From Beroe forskalii (Eukaryota > Ctenophora > Nuda > Beroida > Beroidae): DNA of 64,000 nt. The first letter of the stretch is position 1, and each line of letters opens with the position of its first letter. The position numbers and the translations under genes were made by a program. Under the pieces are notes generated by a model. The model did no database searches and was not told where the DNA came from. It saw only the letters and a program-made list of their open reading frames with translations. Where the stretch lies: the NCBI GenBank assembly GCA_011033025.1, contig WFMF01000064.1, positions 608,056 to 672,055 of the forward strand, in the 5' to 3' direction. Positions 22,304 through 35,800 of the stretch are shown here, one piece after another.

Positions 22304-22664
22304 GTAAGCTAAACTAACCCCGAGTGCAAAAGTACGTTACATACGAGGGGGGTACAACATCCCACCCTCCAAAGAATCAAAATATTCTACGATTATTTTG
22401 TTAAAAAGCAAACTGTTAATAAGGAAAATCAGCACGTAATAAATTAGTTAGGGGAATTACGGGGGAAATGGACCAGCTACCTGCCAGGTAGTACCTGGTG
22501 TTCCAGGAAATATAAAGGTCTGAAGAGCGATCAGATTATACCAATATCATTTACAAATTGAATCATTGGTATGGTGAACGTTTGAGCACTCCTGAACTTA
22601 AAGGTGCACTGATGGTTTCGAACAACTTTGGCTAAAAATAGAGTTTGGCTAAAAATAGAGTTTG
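22304..22664. other. Short spacer between elements
   Basis: No gene. A compact palindromic patch (TACCTGCCAGGTAGTACCTG) lies near 22479-22498. A GAGTTTGGCTAAAAATA word is duplicated just before the family L end. Confidence 0.4.
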
Positions 22665-23644
22665 GCGGGGCCAAGTCCAATTTTGTCCAATTATGTCCAA
22701 TTTTGTCCAATGGTTTTTTGTCCAATTCTCAAAAATGAGGTTAACTTTGGACAAAATTGGACAAAATTGGACATTTTTTTGCTTCCAACTTTAGGCTGTA
22801 CCTATAGCTTTGGATGAGTTCATCAATTATAATTCCATAGTTAAATATACAATCCAACAATCCCTCTATGATATTGACTAATGAGTGTCAATATCATATA
22901 ATATGACTATATAGCCATGGTATCTTACTGTAGCCTATTTTCCTTCGGAAATTAACTCCTTATGATACAGCCTATATAGTGGAAGAACATCGACAGGCAA
23001 AAAAGGAAATGGAAATAAAAATGAATGTGGAAACAAAATAATGCTTGATTCCGTGATTGCTTGGTTACTGTCTGTTAGAACAGAGCTCATTACTCCGTTG
23101 GATGGACTATATTATAAGTGATTGCCACGGCATTCTGAACCAATACTCTTTCTTAATCTTTCCATCACAGAGGACCATGACCTCTCTAGGACCTCTACAC
23201 AGAATCATCGTCCATACTAAAACTCTACAAGTAGGAACTAGCCAAATCAAGCCGAAACAAGCGGAACAACCCGAAACCACCCCGAACCAATCCAAAAACC
23301 TCCCGAAACAAGCCGAAACAAGCCGAAAAAAGCAAATCAACCCGAAACAAACGAAAAAATCCAAAACTATGAGCGAATCAACCCAAATCAACCTGAATCA
23401 ACCCGGGTTATGGTAAAGGTTGGGGTTGACTCGGGTTGATTCACTTGTTTCGGCTCGTTTCGGATCATTTCGGCTACATTTGGGGAAGTTTTTGGGTTGG
23501 TTCGGGGTGGTTTCGGTTTGTTCCGCTTGTTTCGGCTTAACATTCGGTTACGGTTACAGTTTCGTTTACAGTTGGCAAAAAAAGTCCGGTCAACCAGTAT
23601 TTCAGTTACGGTTTGGTTAACCAGTTACCAGTAGTTTCCTAGTC

Positions 23645-24836
23645 AGTGATAGTCTAACGTCAGACTAGTGTCGGTGATACGTCGGACTGGTGTCAGCAAT
23701 ATGTCATACTGGAGACAGCGATACGTCAGACTGGTGTCAGTGATACATCAAATTAGTGTCGGTAATACGTCTAATTTCAGACTGGTATCATTGACACGTC
23801 TTACTTCGGACTGGTTTCATTGATACGTCTAACTTCAAACTGGTGTCAGTGATACGTCTAAAATCAGACTGGTATCATTGATACGTCTAACTTCAAATTG
23901 GTGGTAGTGACATCAGACTGGTGTCAGCAATACGTCTTACTTAGACTTGTGTCAATGATACGTCTGACTGAAATCAGAGGTATGTCACACTGGTGTCAAT
24001 GATGCGTTAGACTGCTGCTAGTGATAAATTAGACTGGTGTCAGTTATACGCCAGACTGGTGTCAGTGATATTCCGGACTGGTGTCGGTGATATTCCGGAC
24101 TGGTGACAGCGATACATCAGGCCGTTGTTGATGACAATAAATGACATGTCAGACTGGCGTCAGAGATACGTAAAACTGGTGTCACCAATCCGTCAGACAG
24201 GGGTCAGTGGTACATCAGACTGGTGTCGGTGATACGCCGGACTGGTGTCAGCGATACATCAGACCGGTGTCAATGATATATTTCAGACTTGCGTCAGTGA
24301 TACGCCAAGTTGGTGTCGGTGATACGTCTAACTTCAAACTGGTGGCAGTGATGCGTCTAACATCTGACTGGTGTCAGCGATACGTCTTACTGGTGTCGAT
24401 GATACGTTCGACTGGAATCAGTAGTATGTCAGACTGGTGTCAATGATCTGTTAGACTGGTGTTAGTGATAAATCAGACTGGTGTCAGTGATACGCCAGAA
24501 TGGTGTCAGCAATCCGTCAGACTGGTGTCAAGGTACATCAGACTGGTGTCAGTGATACTCCAGATTGGTTTCAATAATACGTCAGCCTGGAGTCAGTGAT
24601 ATGTAGGACGGGTGTCAATGATAGTGATACGTCAGACAGGTGTCAGTGATGTGTCTAACGTCACACTAGTGTCATTGATGCATATATCGTCAGACTGGTG
24701 TCTGTGCTCCATGTAACGTCAGACTGGTGTCTGTAATTCATCTAACGTCATACTGAGAAACTGATGTCAGCGATACGTCAGACAGACTGAAGCCATTGGT
24801 ACGTCAGACTGGTTTCAGTGATACGTCTTACTGGTG
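23645..24836. repeat. 22-bp minisatellite in L copy 2
   Basis: Complement of the L copy 1 array (core TGATACGTCAGACTGGTGTC), ending exactly where the family H element interrupts it. It resumes for about one unit at 28416-28440. Confidence 0.92.
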
Positions 24837-26099
24837 TTACACCCTTGTTCCATATGCATATTTTCAGTCGAATTTTTACTCGAATATCCGCGAGAGAAAA
24901 TTCGAGTAAAAATTCGAGTCGAATTTCTGGGATATTCGGGCAAATATCCGCGCAAAATATCCGTAAACGTGTTTACGGATTTTCTCTGCTGTACTCGAAT
25001 ATTTGCGGTAATTGATACCTTGATTAGATCAGGCTCCATGGCTAATTAGTCGGATATTTGGGTGAAATATTTGCCCTAGGTTCCATATTATGCAAATATT
25101 CTCAGAGATTTTTTCTTCACATCTTTAATGAGGTAATTATCAATGGGTACTGGACTGCAAAATTACACCTTACACCAATGTGTAACTTGTGAGCACATCC
25201 ATCGACAGGAAGAAGCTTGCACAGGATAAAAAGTCAACAAGAGTTGTGAATTATCATCATGAACCATTTCCATAGAAATTTGCTGAAACTGCTCGCTTGA
25301 TGAATCAACTTGAACCCATCATATTTTTCAATCGAGTGATAAATCAGATAACATTTCAGCGGATAACTATTAACTTGTTTCCATTGGATGAATATGTAAG
25401 CTAACTAATGAAGCGAGACCAATCGAAATATAGTGAGACAAAACTTGGCATTTTAACCACGAGTTTTTTTTTTGAGACTTTGGCCCTATGATACCTGTAC
25501 AGATAAAGAACATATCCCATGAAAACAACTTTTGAGGAAACAAGTGTACAGTACACTTGTCAGACCAAGTGTTTCTGGACCCCTGGTCTGATATACTGAT
25601 GTAAGCATAAGGGATACTTGGTCTTTAATGTACCAGTACGTCTACTACGTGTCTTTGGTACCAGAACATCTGACTAGTAGGTAGTAGGTACTACGTGTCT
25701 CTGACAACGATAGGTCAGACTGGCCAGTGATAGCGTAGAAATAAGTAGATCGACATGGGATTACGTTTTACCCCTTATTCAATGAGTCCCTGAAACCAGC
25801 ATGCCAGATCAGGAATCACTGGCACTAGTACACTAGTACGCCAATCCAGGTTTCACTGACATCAGTATGTCTGACTAGGTATCCCACGACGCTAGTACTT
25901 GAACTTCTAACGCTAAAGTCCTGGTACCTTATCGGACATAATTATCACGGACATAACAGTCACGCTAAGCACTGCACCTCAGCGGGAAAAATTAATGTCC
26001 AAGTATCCCTAAAACTAGTACGTGAATTGAATTTCAAGTTTCCCTGATGCCACTACGCCATACCAGTATCCTTGACATCAGTACCTACACTCAGATATC

Positions 26100-26885
26100 A
26101 CTGACACCAGTATGCCAGTCCAGGACCCAGGTATCCCTGACACCAGTATGTCAGTCCAGGTATCCCTGACACCAGTATGCCAGTCCAGGTATCCCTGACA
26201 CCAGTATGCCAGTCCAGGTATCCCTGACACCAGTATGCCAGTCCAGGTATCCCTGACACCAGTATGCCAGTACAGGTATCCCTGACACCAGTATGCCAGT
26301 CCAGGTATCCCTGACACCAGTATGCCAGTACAGGTATCCCTGACACCAGTATGCCAGTCCAGGTATTCCTGACACCAGTATGCCAATCCAGGTATCCCTT
26401 ACACCAGTATGCCAGTCCAGGTATCCCTGACACCAGTATGCCAGTCCACTAGTCCAGGTATCCCTGACACCAGTATGCCAGTCCAGGTATCCCTGACACC
26501 AGTATGTCAGTCCAGGTAGCCCTGACACCAGTATGCCAGTCCAGGTATCCCTGACACCAGTATGCCAGTCCAGGTATCCCTGACACCAGTATGCCAGTCC
26601 AGGTATCCCTGACACCAGTATGCCCTGGTCCAGGTATCCCTGACACCAGTATGCCAGTCCAGGTATCCCTGACACCAGTATGTCAGTCCAGGTATCCGTG
26701 ACACTAGTATGCCAGTCCAGGTGTCCGTGACACCAGTATGCCAGTCCAGGTATCCCTGACACCAGTATGCCAGTCCAGGTATCCCTGACACCAGTATGTC
26801 AGTCCAGGTATCCGTGACACCAGTATACCAGTCCAAGTATCCCTGACACCAGTATGCCAATCTAGGTATCCCTGACACCAGTAAC
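26100..26885. repeat. 29-bp minisatellite in H copy 2
   Basis: Unit of 29 bp containing CCAGTATGCCAGTCCAGGTA, joined by TCCCTGACA to the next. It is nearly perfect in the middle and degenerate towards 25790-26100. Because 29 is not a multiple of 3 and no stop occurs on the minus strand, that strand is open in all three frames with a 29-residue superrepeat. No function is inferred. Confidence 0.95.
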
Positions 26886-27677
26886 CAGTTGGTCATCCAA
26901 GTAAGGTTTTTTTTTTCCTGGATCCACTCAGGGCCGTAGAGACTGCGGCCCCTCTCAGAAAAATTCGAATGGGAACCTCCCAAAATTTTGCTCTAATTTT
27001 GGCAAACTACCTATAGCGGTATGAAGAAACTACATGAAATTTTTTGTGTAACCGAACGTGTGAATAATAGACATGAAATATTTCGACCCCATTTTTCTGC
27101 TTTCCGGTTAATTTCTTTGTTATAATGAAAACTGTCTCGAACACCGTAAGGCTCAAAAAATTTTCCGGGGCCCCTGTACCCTGCTGGGGGCTGCACCCCC
27201 AGACCCCTGCCGAAGGTTGCACACTTTGCAGGGTCCTACCGGAACAAATTACTGGCTACTGGCCTGGATCCACTGGTTGTTGGCATCCTAGAACGAACTT
27301 TTTTCTGGATTTTGAAATTTTGTCTTTAATTTAATCCGGGAGGAAAAAGAGGGGTAGGGGGGCAGTGAAATTTTTGGGCCTGTGATGTCCCAATTGGACC
27401 TCTTTTGTCTCAAACGGGTCTGTGTGGACAGGAAACTTCAGCCATTCCTCATCCGAATGAAAGCTGAACAGATACTCAGATGAGTAAGCTAATGTCCAAA
27501 AATTTCCATCAAAAGAATGATGTCAAAAAAGTCGAAAAAGGTCGTGACTAAAGAAACATGTCCATAATTTGTCTACTATTTAATTGTAAAAACATGTAAG
27601 ATTTAGTAGAAATTAAAAATGTGTCACCTACCAAACAAGTCGTTTTATAAACCAAATTATTGATATTGATTTTATCG

Positions 27678-27932
27678 TCACTCATCTCTTCCACTTCCAT
27701 TGAACTCTATGTCCGATCCCCCCTTTCTCTCTAAACTGTGATGCTCAGAATTTCCGGAGTTCTGGGTGGCCCAGCCTTGCAGTTGTAAGCTGTGAGGGGT
27801 ACGGTGGGCCGAAACCCCTCCGTTCTCTCTCGTCACCTGCTGATGGAAAACCTCATCGCAGTTGACAAGGGAGGACCTTGCATCTGCAGCGTAACCGCTG
27901 ATGATTCGCAGTTTAGTCTCTTCCCTCTCCAC
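27678..27932 (-). CDS. Exon-like frame inside H copy 2
   Basis: The minus-strand frame reads as ordinary hydrophilic protein. It includes KLRIISGYAADARSSLVNCD and a C-terminal SDIEFNGSGRDE before a stop. A plausible acceptor (TTTTCTAATCCAAAGATCAG) precedes it. The first listed codon is GTG, so it is not a natural start. The segment is absent from H copy 3, so it is either part of the original element's coding region or a captured host fragment. I do not recognise it, and chance is not excluded. Confidence 0.3.
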   Translation of the reverse strand: MEREETKLRIISGYAADARSSLVNCDEVFHQQVTRENGGVSAHRTPHSLQLQGWATQNSGNSEHHSLERKGGSDIEFNGSGRDE

Positions 27933-28563
27933 TCTGATCTTTGGATTAGAAAATTGATATTCAGAATTTATTTTATGTTTGTAGTATACCCATACACCCT
28001 TATAGATAAGACCTTGGATTGAGCCTTTTTATGTCTCAGATGGGCCTGTGATGTACCAATTGATGGGGATTTCATTGTCGCAATTTGGCCAGTGCTCTCA
28101 CGAATGGGCCTTTGATGCCTCAAACGGACCTCTGCTTGTGACCAAGTCTTCCACCAAAAACCGTTCAGTCGAATGTATGTGTAAACGTAATGAGGATATA
28201 CATTGAAGCAATTATTAAGCCATTACGATGTACTCAATCATTGATTTTGTCATCAGTTATTAGCAGCTTCTGAGATTGAATTACGATTAACTTTGCGTGT
28301 CAAAAGTTCGACCCAAAAATATGCATATGGAGCCCAGAGCGTCTCTGGGATTTTTTCAAGGTCGAATATTCGACTCGAATATTCTAGTCGAATATATCAA
28401 TATGGAACAAGGGTGTTAGCGATACGCCAGAATGGTGTCATTGTTACATCACTCGCCATACTGCAATTTAAATATTTAATGTAATCCAGCAATCATTTCC
28501 ACTTCCATCTTTCCATTATTCTAGTTTTCGCCAGTTGGCGTTCTTCCAGTGTGCCCAAATACG

Positions 28564-28963
28564 TACTCTTCAGTCTTAAATAGACGGGGGTGGTGTAATA
28601 ACTGTCCCCCTGTGTATGTTTTCCAAAAATGCCGTAAAGGGGGGTTTCAAATAAGTGGGGGGTGACTTTGCATCGAATAATTCGATGTGATTTTGATAAT
28701 TTTTCATTTGAAGAAAAATATTAACAATCTATAAACAAAACTGGACTGTTAACAAGTCAAATTAAGGAATCAAGTACAAAACGGTTGCTTGTAAGCTGAA
28801 AATTCTAACAAAAATTGTGAATTTTGATCGGTTTTATAGGTATATCTTTTCAAAATTTTCAAAATTTCTAAACGGGGAGGGTGTTAAATAACTGTCCCCC
28901 ACCGTAGTAAAAATCCAAAAAACTGCAATCGTCTCCCCCCCGTCTATTTGAGACTGAAGAGTA
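28564..28963. mobile_element. 396-bp TA-flanked MITE in L copy 2
   Basis: Runs 28566-28961 with inverted ends CTCTTCAGTCT and related AATAGACGGGGG / CCCCCCGTCTATT inner words, flanked by TA. The empty site TACGTACGTTTCC is intact in L copy 3 (near 35898) and L copy 1, which proves the insertion. Tc1/mariner-like by TSD. Confidence 0.93.
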
Positions 28964-29316
28964 CGTTTCCGTTTACGTTTTGTCCCTAAAATCTGACAAG
29001 ACCACCCTTTATTGTGATATAGAGCTAGAGTAAAATTTCATTTGTGGACTTTGTGGAATTTAAAACACCACAAGTGAGTCGGGGGGGGGTTCAGCGGTAA
29101 GTGGTATGGACGGCATCACACTTAAGGGCATGGGGGGTGGGTGGGTACTTCGAACTAGCGACCAGATAGCGGCAGACGGTAAATGGTATAAATTTTAGGG
29201 TAAAATGCAGTAAATCCACTAAATTTGTTACGAAATTTGTGAAAAATTTGTCAAAAATGCCCATTTTCAGAAATTTTGGATATTGAAACTGGATTTCTCG
29301 GCTGCTCCTAGCGCTC

Positions 29317-32040
29317 TTAACCCATATTCTCCCATTGTCCTATATATAGGACAGGTACTATATAGAAGCTTAATTTTGCTAAGAAACATTATTTTTACCC
29401 AATTTCTTTTACACTGCATGCCTGAAGGATGTATTGGGTCGTAGAAACAAACCTGAATGCATGATTATTTTTGGAATGCATGATATATGCATAGAAAGTG
29501 GTACAATTTTCATGATTTCCAATTAACATGACCTAGCGTGATATTTCCCAAAATTTGGACCAGCATGAATCTTGTTTTTACCTGTTATCGATAGTCAACA
29601 CATGTGCAAATAATTATGGGCAGTTAAAATTTGTAAATAAAAAATGCATAATTGCATAAAATTCATGCATAATTGAGTGTACTATATGTAGTCCTTTATT
29701 TGAAAATAGACGTACTATATCTGGTACGTCCTATAAGAAGGACATTATATGAAAATTTATGTCCTAAATATAGCACGTACTATATGTAGGACATCAATTT
29801 TCGTGTAATGCTCTACATATAGCACGTATCTCGACATATAAGCCTCCACAGACTCGGCTAAAGCTCACTTGAATATGTTTGGTGGACTTGATTGGGTCTT
29901 TAGCATCAAAAAAGTTTGCTGCAGAGTAAAAAACCACCATGGAGTAAAGCCTGTAGCGGAGTTTTAGTCCGTCAATCAATTCCACTGGTGGAATTTGCAA
30001 GGGGAATTTACTCCCAGGTGAACTCTGCTCCTGAAACACGCATGTGCTCCACATAAGAGCAAAAATAGTTCACAACGAACTCCTCAGTCCACCAGCGGAG
30101 TCAATTTTGCCCAGGAATGAACATGTATGATAACTTAACGAAAAACAGTTTACATTCTGCCATGTGGTGTCTACATCTATCATATTGTGGTTATATTTGC
30201 ATTGTATGAGCCTCATTTCGATGGATGAGGACACTGCTAATTGCCAGCACAGGGGCCACTGGACATCACCTTGAACATGTGCCTGGCGTCTATTTGAACT
30301 GCATTTTACACGACTTCAAAATTTTCCGTTTCCATTCTTAACCAGTGCCATGAGTTTTGAATTTTATGACCGATATGACTATGAGGACACAATCTTTGTT
30401 ACTTTTTTAAGTGCACCTACGCCCAACACTTACTAATTTAGAATACGTTTAGAATACGTTTAAAAAAAAAAAAAAAATAGAAAAAAAAATAGAATACGTT
30501 TTCCAAAATCGCACTGACTTTTACTAATTCTGACAGATGTGAGACTACTCGGTCGTATAAAAGAATACCAATGACCCAGTTCCTGATGCTAGGTAAATCC
30601 CTCCTGACCCCTCTTTACCACCCTCTGATCACTATTTCAACTCTTTTTTGGGACAAAAACACTTCAAATCTTCCACTGACCATTTTCAATCGCTTATCAA
30701 CACGACTTGTCCATTTATTTAGCCATTGGTACACTTTAATAGGTCAGGAGAGATTCACCAAGGGGTCAGTAGGGGTTCACCAAGGGGTCAGAAGAGGCAC
30801 ACCAAGGGGTCAGGAGAGGTTCATTAGGGGTCAGGAGAGGTTACCAAGGGGTCAGGAGAGGTTAACCAAGGGGTCAGTAGAGGCACACCAAGGGGTCATG
30901 AGAGGTTCATCAGGGGTCAGGAGAGGTTACCAAGGGGTCAGGAGAGGTTCATCAGGGGACAGGAGAGGTTAACCAAGGGGTCAGGAGAGGTTAACCAAGG
31001 GGTCAGGAGAGGTTAACCAAGGGGTCAGGAGAGGTTAACCAAGGGGTCAGGAGAGGTTAACCAAGGGGTCAGAGAGGTTAACCAAGGGGTCAGAGAGGTT
31101 CACCTAAGGGGTCAGGAGAGGAGAGGTTACCAAGGGGTCAGGAGAGGTTCATCAGGGGTCATGAGAAGCTCACCAAGGGGTCATGAGAGGTTAACCAAGG
31201 GGTCAGGAGAGGTTAACCAAGGGGTCAGGAGAAGCTCACCAAGGGGTCATGAGAGGTTAACCAAGGGGTCAGGAGAGGTTAACCAAGGGGTCAGGAGAGG
31301 TTAACCAAGGGGTCAGGAGAGGTTAACCAAGGGGTCAGTAGGGGTTCACCTAAGGGTCAGGAGAGGTTACCAAGGGGTCAGGAGAGGTTAACCAAGGGGT
31401 CAGGAGAGGTTAACCAAGGGGTCAGGAGAGGTTAACCAAGGGGTCAGGAGAGGTTAACCAAGGGGTCAGGAGAGATTCACCTAAGGGTCAGGAGAGGTTA
31501 CCAAGGGGTCAGGAGAGGTTAACCAAGGGGTCAGGAGAGGTTAACCAAGGGGTCAGGAGAGGTTAACCAAGGGGTCAGGAGAGATTCACCTAAGGGTCAG
31601 GAGAGGTTCACCAAGGGTCAGGAGAGGTTCACCAAGGGTCAGGAGAGGTTCACCAGGGGTCAGTAGGGGGTTGCCAGGGGCCAGAGGGTCATTTGTACAC
31701 TTTCATATGACCAAAATAAGTTTTTGCTCCAGATTTTCCTTCAATATGTTTGAAAACATCTGTAAATTTCGCCGGATTGTCCACTAATTGACTCTGTACT
31801 TCGTTTTATGAGACCTGTACTATATATAGTACATCATATTTGAGATAACGTCCTTTATATAGTACAACTAAGAGTATATTTCAAATAACGTCCTATATAT
31901 AGTACGGGCCGCCGCGCACGTGCAGAAGATGATTGGGACTCAAAACTTTCCTCAAACCTTAGTTAGGGTAATACTAGTCTTCAGACAAAAAATCAGCTCA
32001 AAAGATGCACGTTTTCGAGGTTCGGGAGAATATGGGTTAA
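29317..32040. mobile_element. piggyBac-like non-autonomous element
   Basis: Runs 29321-32036 with inverted ends CCCATATTCTCCC flanked by TTAA (29317-29320, 32037-32040). The TTAA target and a terminal CCC are piggyBac hallmarks. Short words such as TATATAGTAC, GTCCTATATATAGGAC and ACTATATGTAGG recur at both ends. A 22-bp minisatellite fills 30745-31672. No DDD transposase frame was found. A minus-strand frame at 29794-30054 shows no recognisable motif. Confidence 0.88.
30745..31672. repeat. 22-bp AGGAGAGGTTAACC minisatellite
   Basis: Units of 22 bp with core GGAGAGGTTAACCAAGGGGT; variants have TTCATC, TTCACC or AAGCTCACC. Purine-rich on the plus strand. It lies wholly inside the piggyBac-like element. 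Despite the same length it shares no core with the family L 22-mer. Confidence 0.95.
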
Positions 32041-32875
32041 GTAATTAAGTAAATTTAATTATGAATCAGGAATCTTAAATTTTTGGACTATTACATGCCA
32101 CAAAGATGACGTCATCATGGACTATAATTGTTTGAAGAATTTGTGACATAAAAGATGACGTAACCAGCTGATTTAAAAAAGTTTAGTTCGTAAAAAATGT
32201 CACATATATACCCAAAGTGAGTCTGGGCAAATTGTTTGAAGAATTTCACGTATTACAAATGTTGATATATGGAGATAATCAAAGTACAATTGATTAGTAC
32301 CTAGTTTGAAAAATCTAAAATGGCAGTACAAATGGTGGAAAGTTCAAGTGTATCTAGATGTGTTGGTAAAAATCTGTGTTAAAAAATTTTGGGTATTAAA
32401 TTGATTGTATCCCTAGAAAGGAATCACTTCGTAAAGAGTAAGTGACTTTATATATTTGATAAGAGTGAGAAACTAAGATTATATGAAACAAAGGGTCGCT
32501 TTTTTTTGCAACCAATTTGTGGTCCCTGAAACAATTTCTGTAGCTCTGTAGGGGTGGGTCTAATTTTCAGTTAGCTTGACCAGTTACAGGGCATGCTTAT
32601 TATCTGGTGGGTGGGTGGTGGTTGGGATTTCGACCAGATAGGGTGATGCCGTCCTCCCACTTACTGCTGAACCCCCCCCCGAGTGAGTGAAATTTAGTTT
32701 CCGGAATTTTTTAAAGTGAATATGTCCAATTTTGTCTAATTTTGTCCAATGATTTTGTCCAATGGTCCTAAAAATTCCTAAAATCACTACTGAACCCCCC
32801 CCCGAGTGAGTGAAATTTAGGCCTGGAATTTTTAAAGTGAATATGCCAATTTGTCTAATTTGTCCAATTTTTTGT

Positions 32876-35800
32876 CCAATTATGTCCAATTTTGTCCAAT
32901 GGTTTTTTTTGTCCAATTCTCTCCAAAAATGAGGTTAACCTTGACAAAATTGGACAAAATTGGACATTTTGTGCTTCTAACTTTTTAGGCTGTACAGCTT
33001 TTTGGATGAGTTCATCAATTATGATTCCAAGTTAAATATACAATCCAACAATCCTCTAATAAGTCATCAATATCATATATGACTATATAGCCATGGTATT
33101 CATTGTAGCCTATTTTCCTTCGGAAATTAACTCTCATGATATAGCCTAAATAGTGGAAGAACATTGACAGGAAAAAAGTGGAAATGGAAATAAAAATGAA
33201 AGAGGAAACAAAAGATTGCTTAATTCCGTGATTTCTTGGTTAATGTTTGTTAGTACAGAGCTCATTACTCCATTGGGTGGGCTGTATTATAACTTATAAG
33301 TGATTGCCACGGCATTCTGAACCAATTCTCTTTCTTTCCATCACAGAGGACCATGACCTCTCTAGGACCTCTACACAATCATCGTCGATACTACAAGTAG
33401 GAACTAGACAAATCAAGCTGAAACAAGCGGAACAACCCGAAACCACCCCGAACCAATCCAAAAACCTCCCCGAACAAGCCGAAACGAACCGAAACAAGCC
33501 CAAACAAGCAAATAAACCCGAAACAAACGAAAAAATCCGAAACTGAGAGCGAATCAACCCAAATTAACCTGAATCAACCCGGGTTATGGTTATTAAGGTT
33601 GGGGTTGACTCGGGTTGATTCACTTGTTTCGGCTCATTTCGGATCATTTCGGATACATTTGGGAAGATTTTGGGTTGGTTCGGGGTGGTTTCAGTTTGTC
33701 CCGCTTGTTTCGGCTTAACATTCGGTTACGGTTACGGCTTCGTTTACAGTTGGCAAAAAAGTCCGGTCAACCAGTAGTTCAGTTACGGTTTGGTTAACCA
33801 GTTACCAGCAGTTTCCTAATCAGTGATACGTCTAACGTCAGAATGGTGTCGGTGATACGTCTAATGTAAACAGACAGGTCTTGGCGACACATCAGACTAG
33901 TGTCGGTGATACGTCTAACTTCAGACTGGTATCATTGATACGTCTAACTTCAAATTGGTGGCAGTGACACATCTAACATCAGACTGGTGTCAGCAATACG
34001 TCTTACTTAAGACTTGTGTCAGTGATACGCCTTACTTAGACTTGTGTCGGTGATACGTCTGTCTGGAATCAGTGGTATGTCAGACTGTCAATGATGCGTT
34101 AGACTGCTGCTAGTGATAAATTAGACTGGTGTCAGTGATACGCCAGACTGGTGTTAGTGTAATTCCGGACTGGTGTCAATGATATTCCGGACTGGTGTCA
34201 GCGTGATACATCAGACCGTTTTTGATGACATGTCAGACTGGTGTCAGTGATACGCCAAATTGGTGTCAGCAATCCGTCAGACTGGGGTCAGTGGTACATC
34301 AGACTGGTGTCAGTGATACTCCGGACTGGTGTCAGCAATAAATCAGACCGGTGTCGATGATATATGTCAGACGCGCGTCAGTGATACGTCAATTGGTGTC
34401 GGTGATACGTCTAACATCTGACTGGTGTCAGCGATACGTCTAACTTCAGACTGGTGTCGATGATACGTCTAACTTCGGACTGGTATCATTGATACGTCTA
34501 ACTTAAAATTGGTGGCAGTGACACGTCTAACATCAGACTGGTGTCAGCAATACGTCTTACTTATTAAGACTTGTGTCAGTGATACGCCTTACTTAGACTT
34601 GTGTCGGTGATACGTCTGTCTGGAATCAGTGGTATGTCAGACTGGCGTCAATGATGCGTTAGACTGCTGCTAGTGATAAATTAGACTGGTGTCAGTGATA
34701 CGCCAGACTGGTGTTAGTGATATTCCGGACTGGTGTCAATGATATTCCGGACTGGTGTCAGCGATACATCAGACCGTTTTTTGATGACATGTCAGACTGA
34801 TGTCAGTGATACGTCAAATTGGTGTCAGCAATCCGTCAGACTGGGGTCAGTGGTACATCAGACTGGTGTCAATGATACTCCGGACTGGTGTCAGCAATAA
34901 ATCAGACCGGTGTCGATGATATATGTCAGACTCGCGTCAGTGATACGTCAATTGGTGGTAGTCAGTAGTGATACGTCTAACATCTGACTGGTGTCAGCGA
35001 TACGTCTTACTTCAGACTGATGTCGATGATACGTCTGACTGGAATCAGTGGTATGTCAGACTGGTGTCAATGATCCGTTAGACTGCTGCTAGTGATAAAT
35101 CAGACTGTTGTCAGTGATACACCAGACTGGTGTCAGTGATATTCCGGACTGGTGTCAGTGATATTCCGGACTGGTGTCAGCGATACATCAGACCGTTGTT
35201 GATGACATGTCAGACTGGCGTCAGACTGGTGTTGATGATACGTCAGACTGGAATCAGTGGTATGTCAGACTGGTGTCAATGATCTGTTAGACTGGTGTCA
35301 GTGATAAATCAGACTGGTGTCAGCGATACGTCAGACTGGTGTCAGCAATCCGTCAGACTGGTGTCAAGGTACATCAGACTGGTGTCAGTGATACTCCAGA
35401 TTGGTTTCAATAATACGTCAGCCTGAAGTCAGTGATATGTGTGGGACGGTTTTTTGGTGCAATATCCTATGTAGGACGGTTTTTTGGTGCAATATCCTAT
35501 GTAGGACGGGTGTCAATGATAGTGATACGTCAGACAGGTGTCAGTGATGTGTGTCTAACGTCACACTAGTGTCATTGATGCATCTAACGTCAGGCTGGTT
35601 TCAGTGCTACGTCTAAAATCATACTGGTGTCTGTGCTCCATGTAACGTCAGACTGGTGTCTGTAATTCATCTAACGTCATACTGAGAGACTGATGTCAGC
35701 GATACGGCAGACAGACTGAAGCCATTGGTACGTCAGACTGGTGTCAGTGATACGTCTTACTGGTGTTAGCGATACGCCAGAATGGTGTCATTGATACATA

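Larger units (their letters stand above)
24837..28418. mobile_element. Family H DNA transposon, copy 2
   Basis: Runs 24840-28415, flanked by TTA (24837-24839, 28416-28418). The uninterrupted counterpart in L copy 3 (GGTGTTAGCGATACGCC near 35762) is an empty site that proves the insertion. It shares about 1.2 kb of left end and 0.4 kb of right end with H copy 3. It has a 29-bp minisatellite (26100-26885). It also has about 1.1 kb of unique sequence (26890-28015) that copy 3 lacks, including an exon-like minus-strand frame at 27678-27932. Confidence 0.93.
29073..32688. mobile_element. 3.6-kb element inserted in L copy 2
   Basis: Runs 29080-32681. Ends CGGGGGGGGGTTCAGC and its near-complement (CTGCTGAACCCCCCCCCG) are flanked by the 7-bp repeat AGTGAGT (29073-29079, 32682-32688). 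The empty site is present in L copies 1 and 3 (CACAAGTGAGTGAAATTTAG near 36008). Subterminal GACGGCATCA / TGATGCCGTC and CCAGATAG words are also inverted. It contains a nested piggyBac-like element (29321-32036). A 7-8-bp TSD would suit a hAT-type element, but no transposase is visible. Confidence 0.85.
22665..32790. mobile_element. Family L transposon, copy 2, broken by insertions
   Basis: Reverse orientation to copy 1. The start GCGGGGCCAAGTCCAATTTT near 22665 matches the L end. L sequence is present at 22665-24839, 28416-28565, 28962-29079 and 32682-about 32790. The gaps are a family H element (24840-28415), a TA element (28566-28961) and a 3.6-kb element (29080-32681). The outer end is not intact and passes into copy 3 through a short duplicated segment (CTGAACCCCCCCCCGAGTGA at about 32667 and 32788). 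No TSD could be matched. Confidence 0.88.

Noticed and set aside
30571-30972. 133-residue plus-strand ORF
   Set aside because: Its C-terminal half is the 22-bp array and its N-terminal half has no splice or family support.
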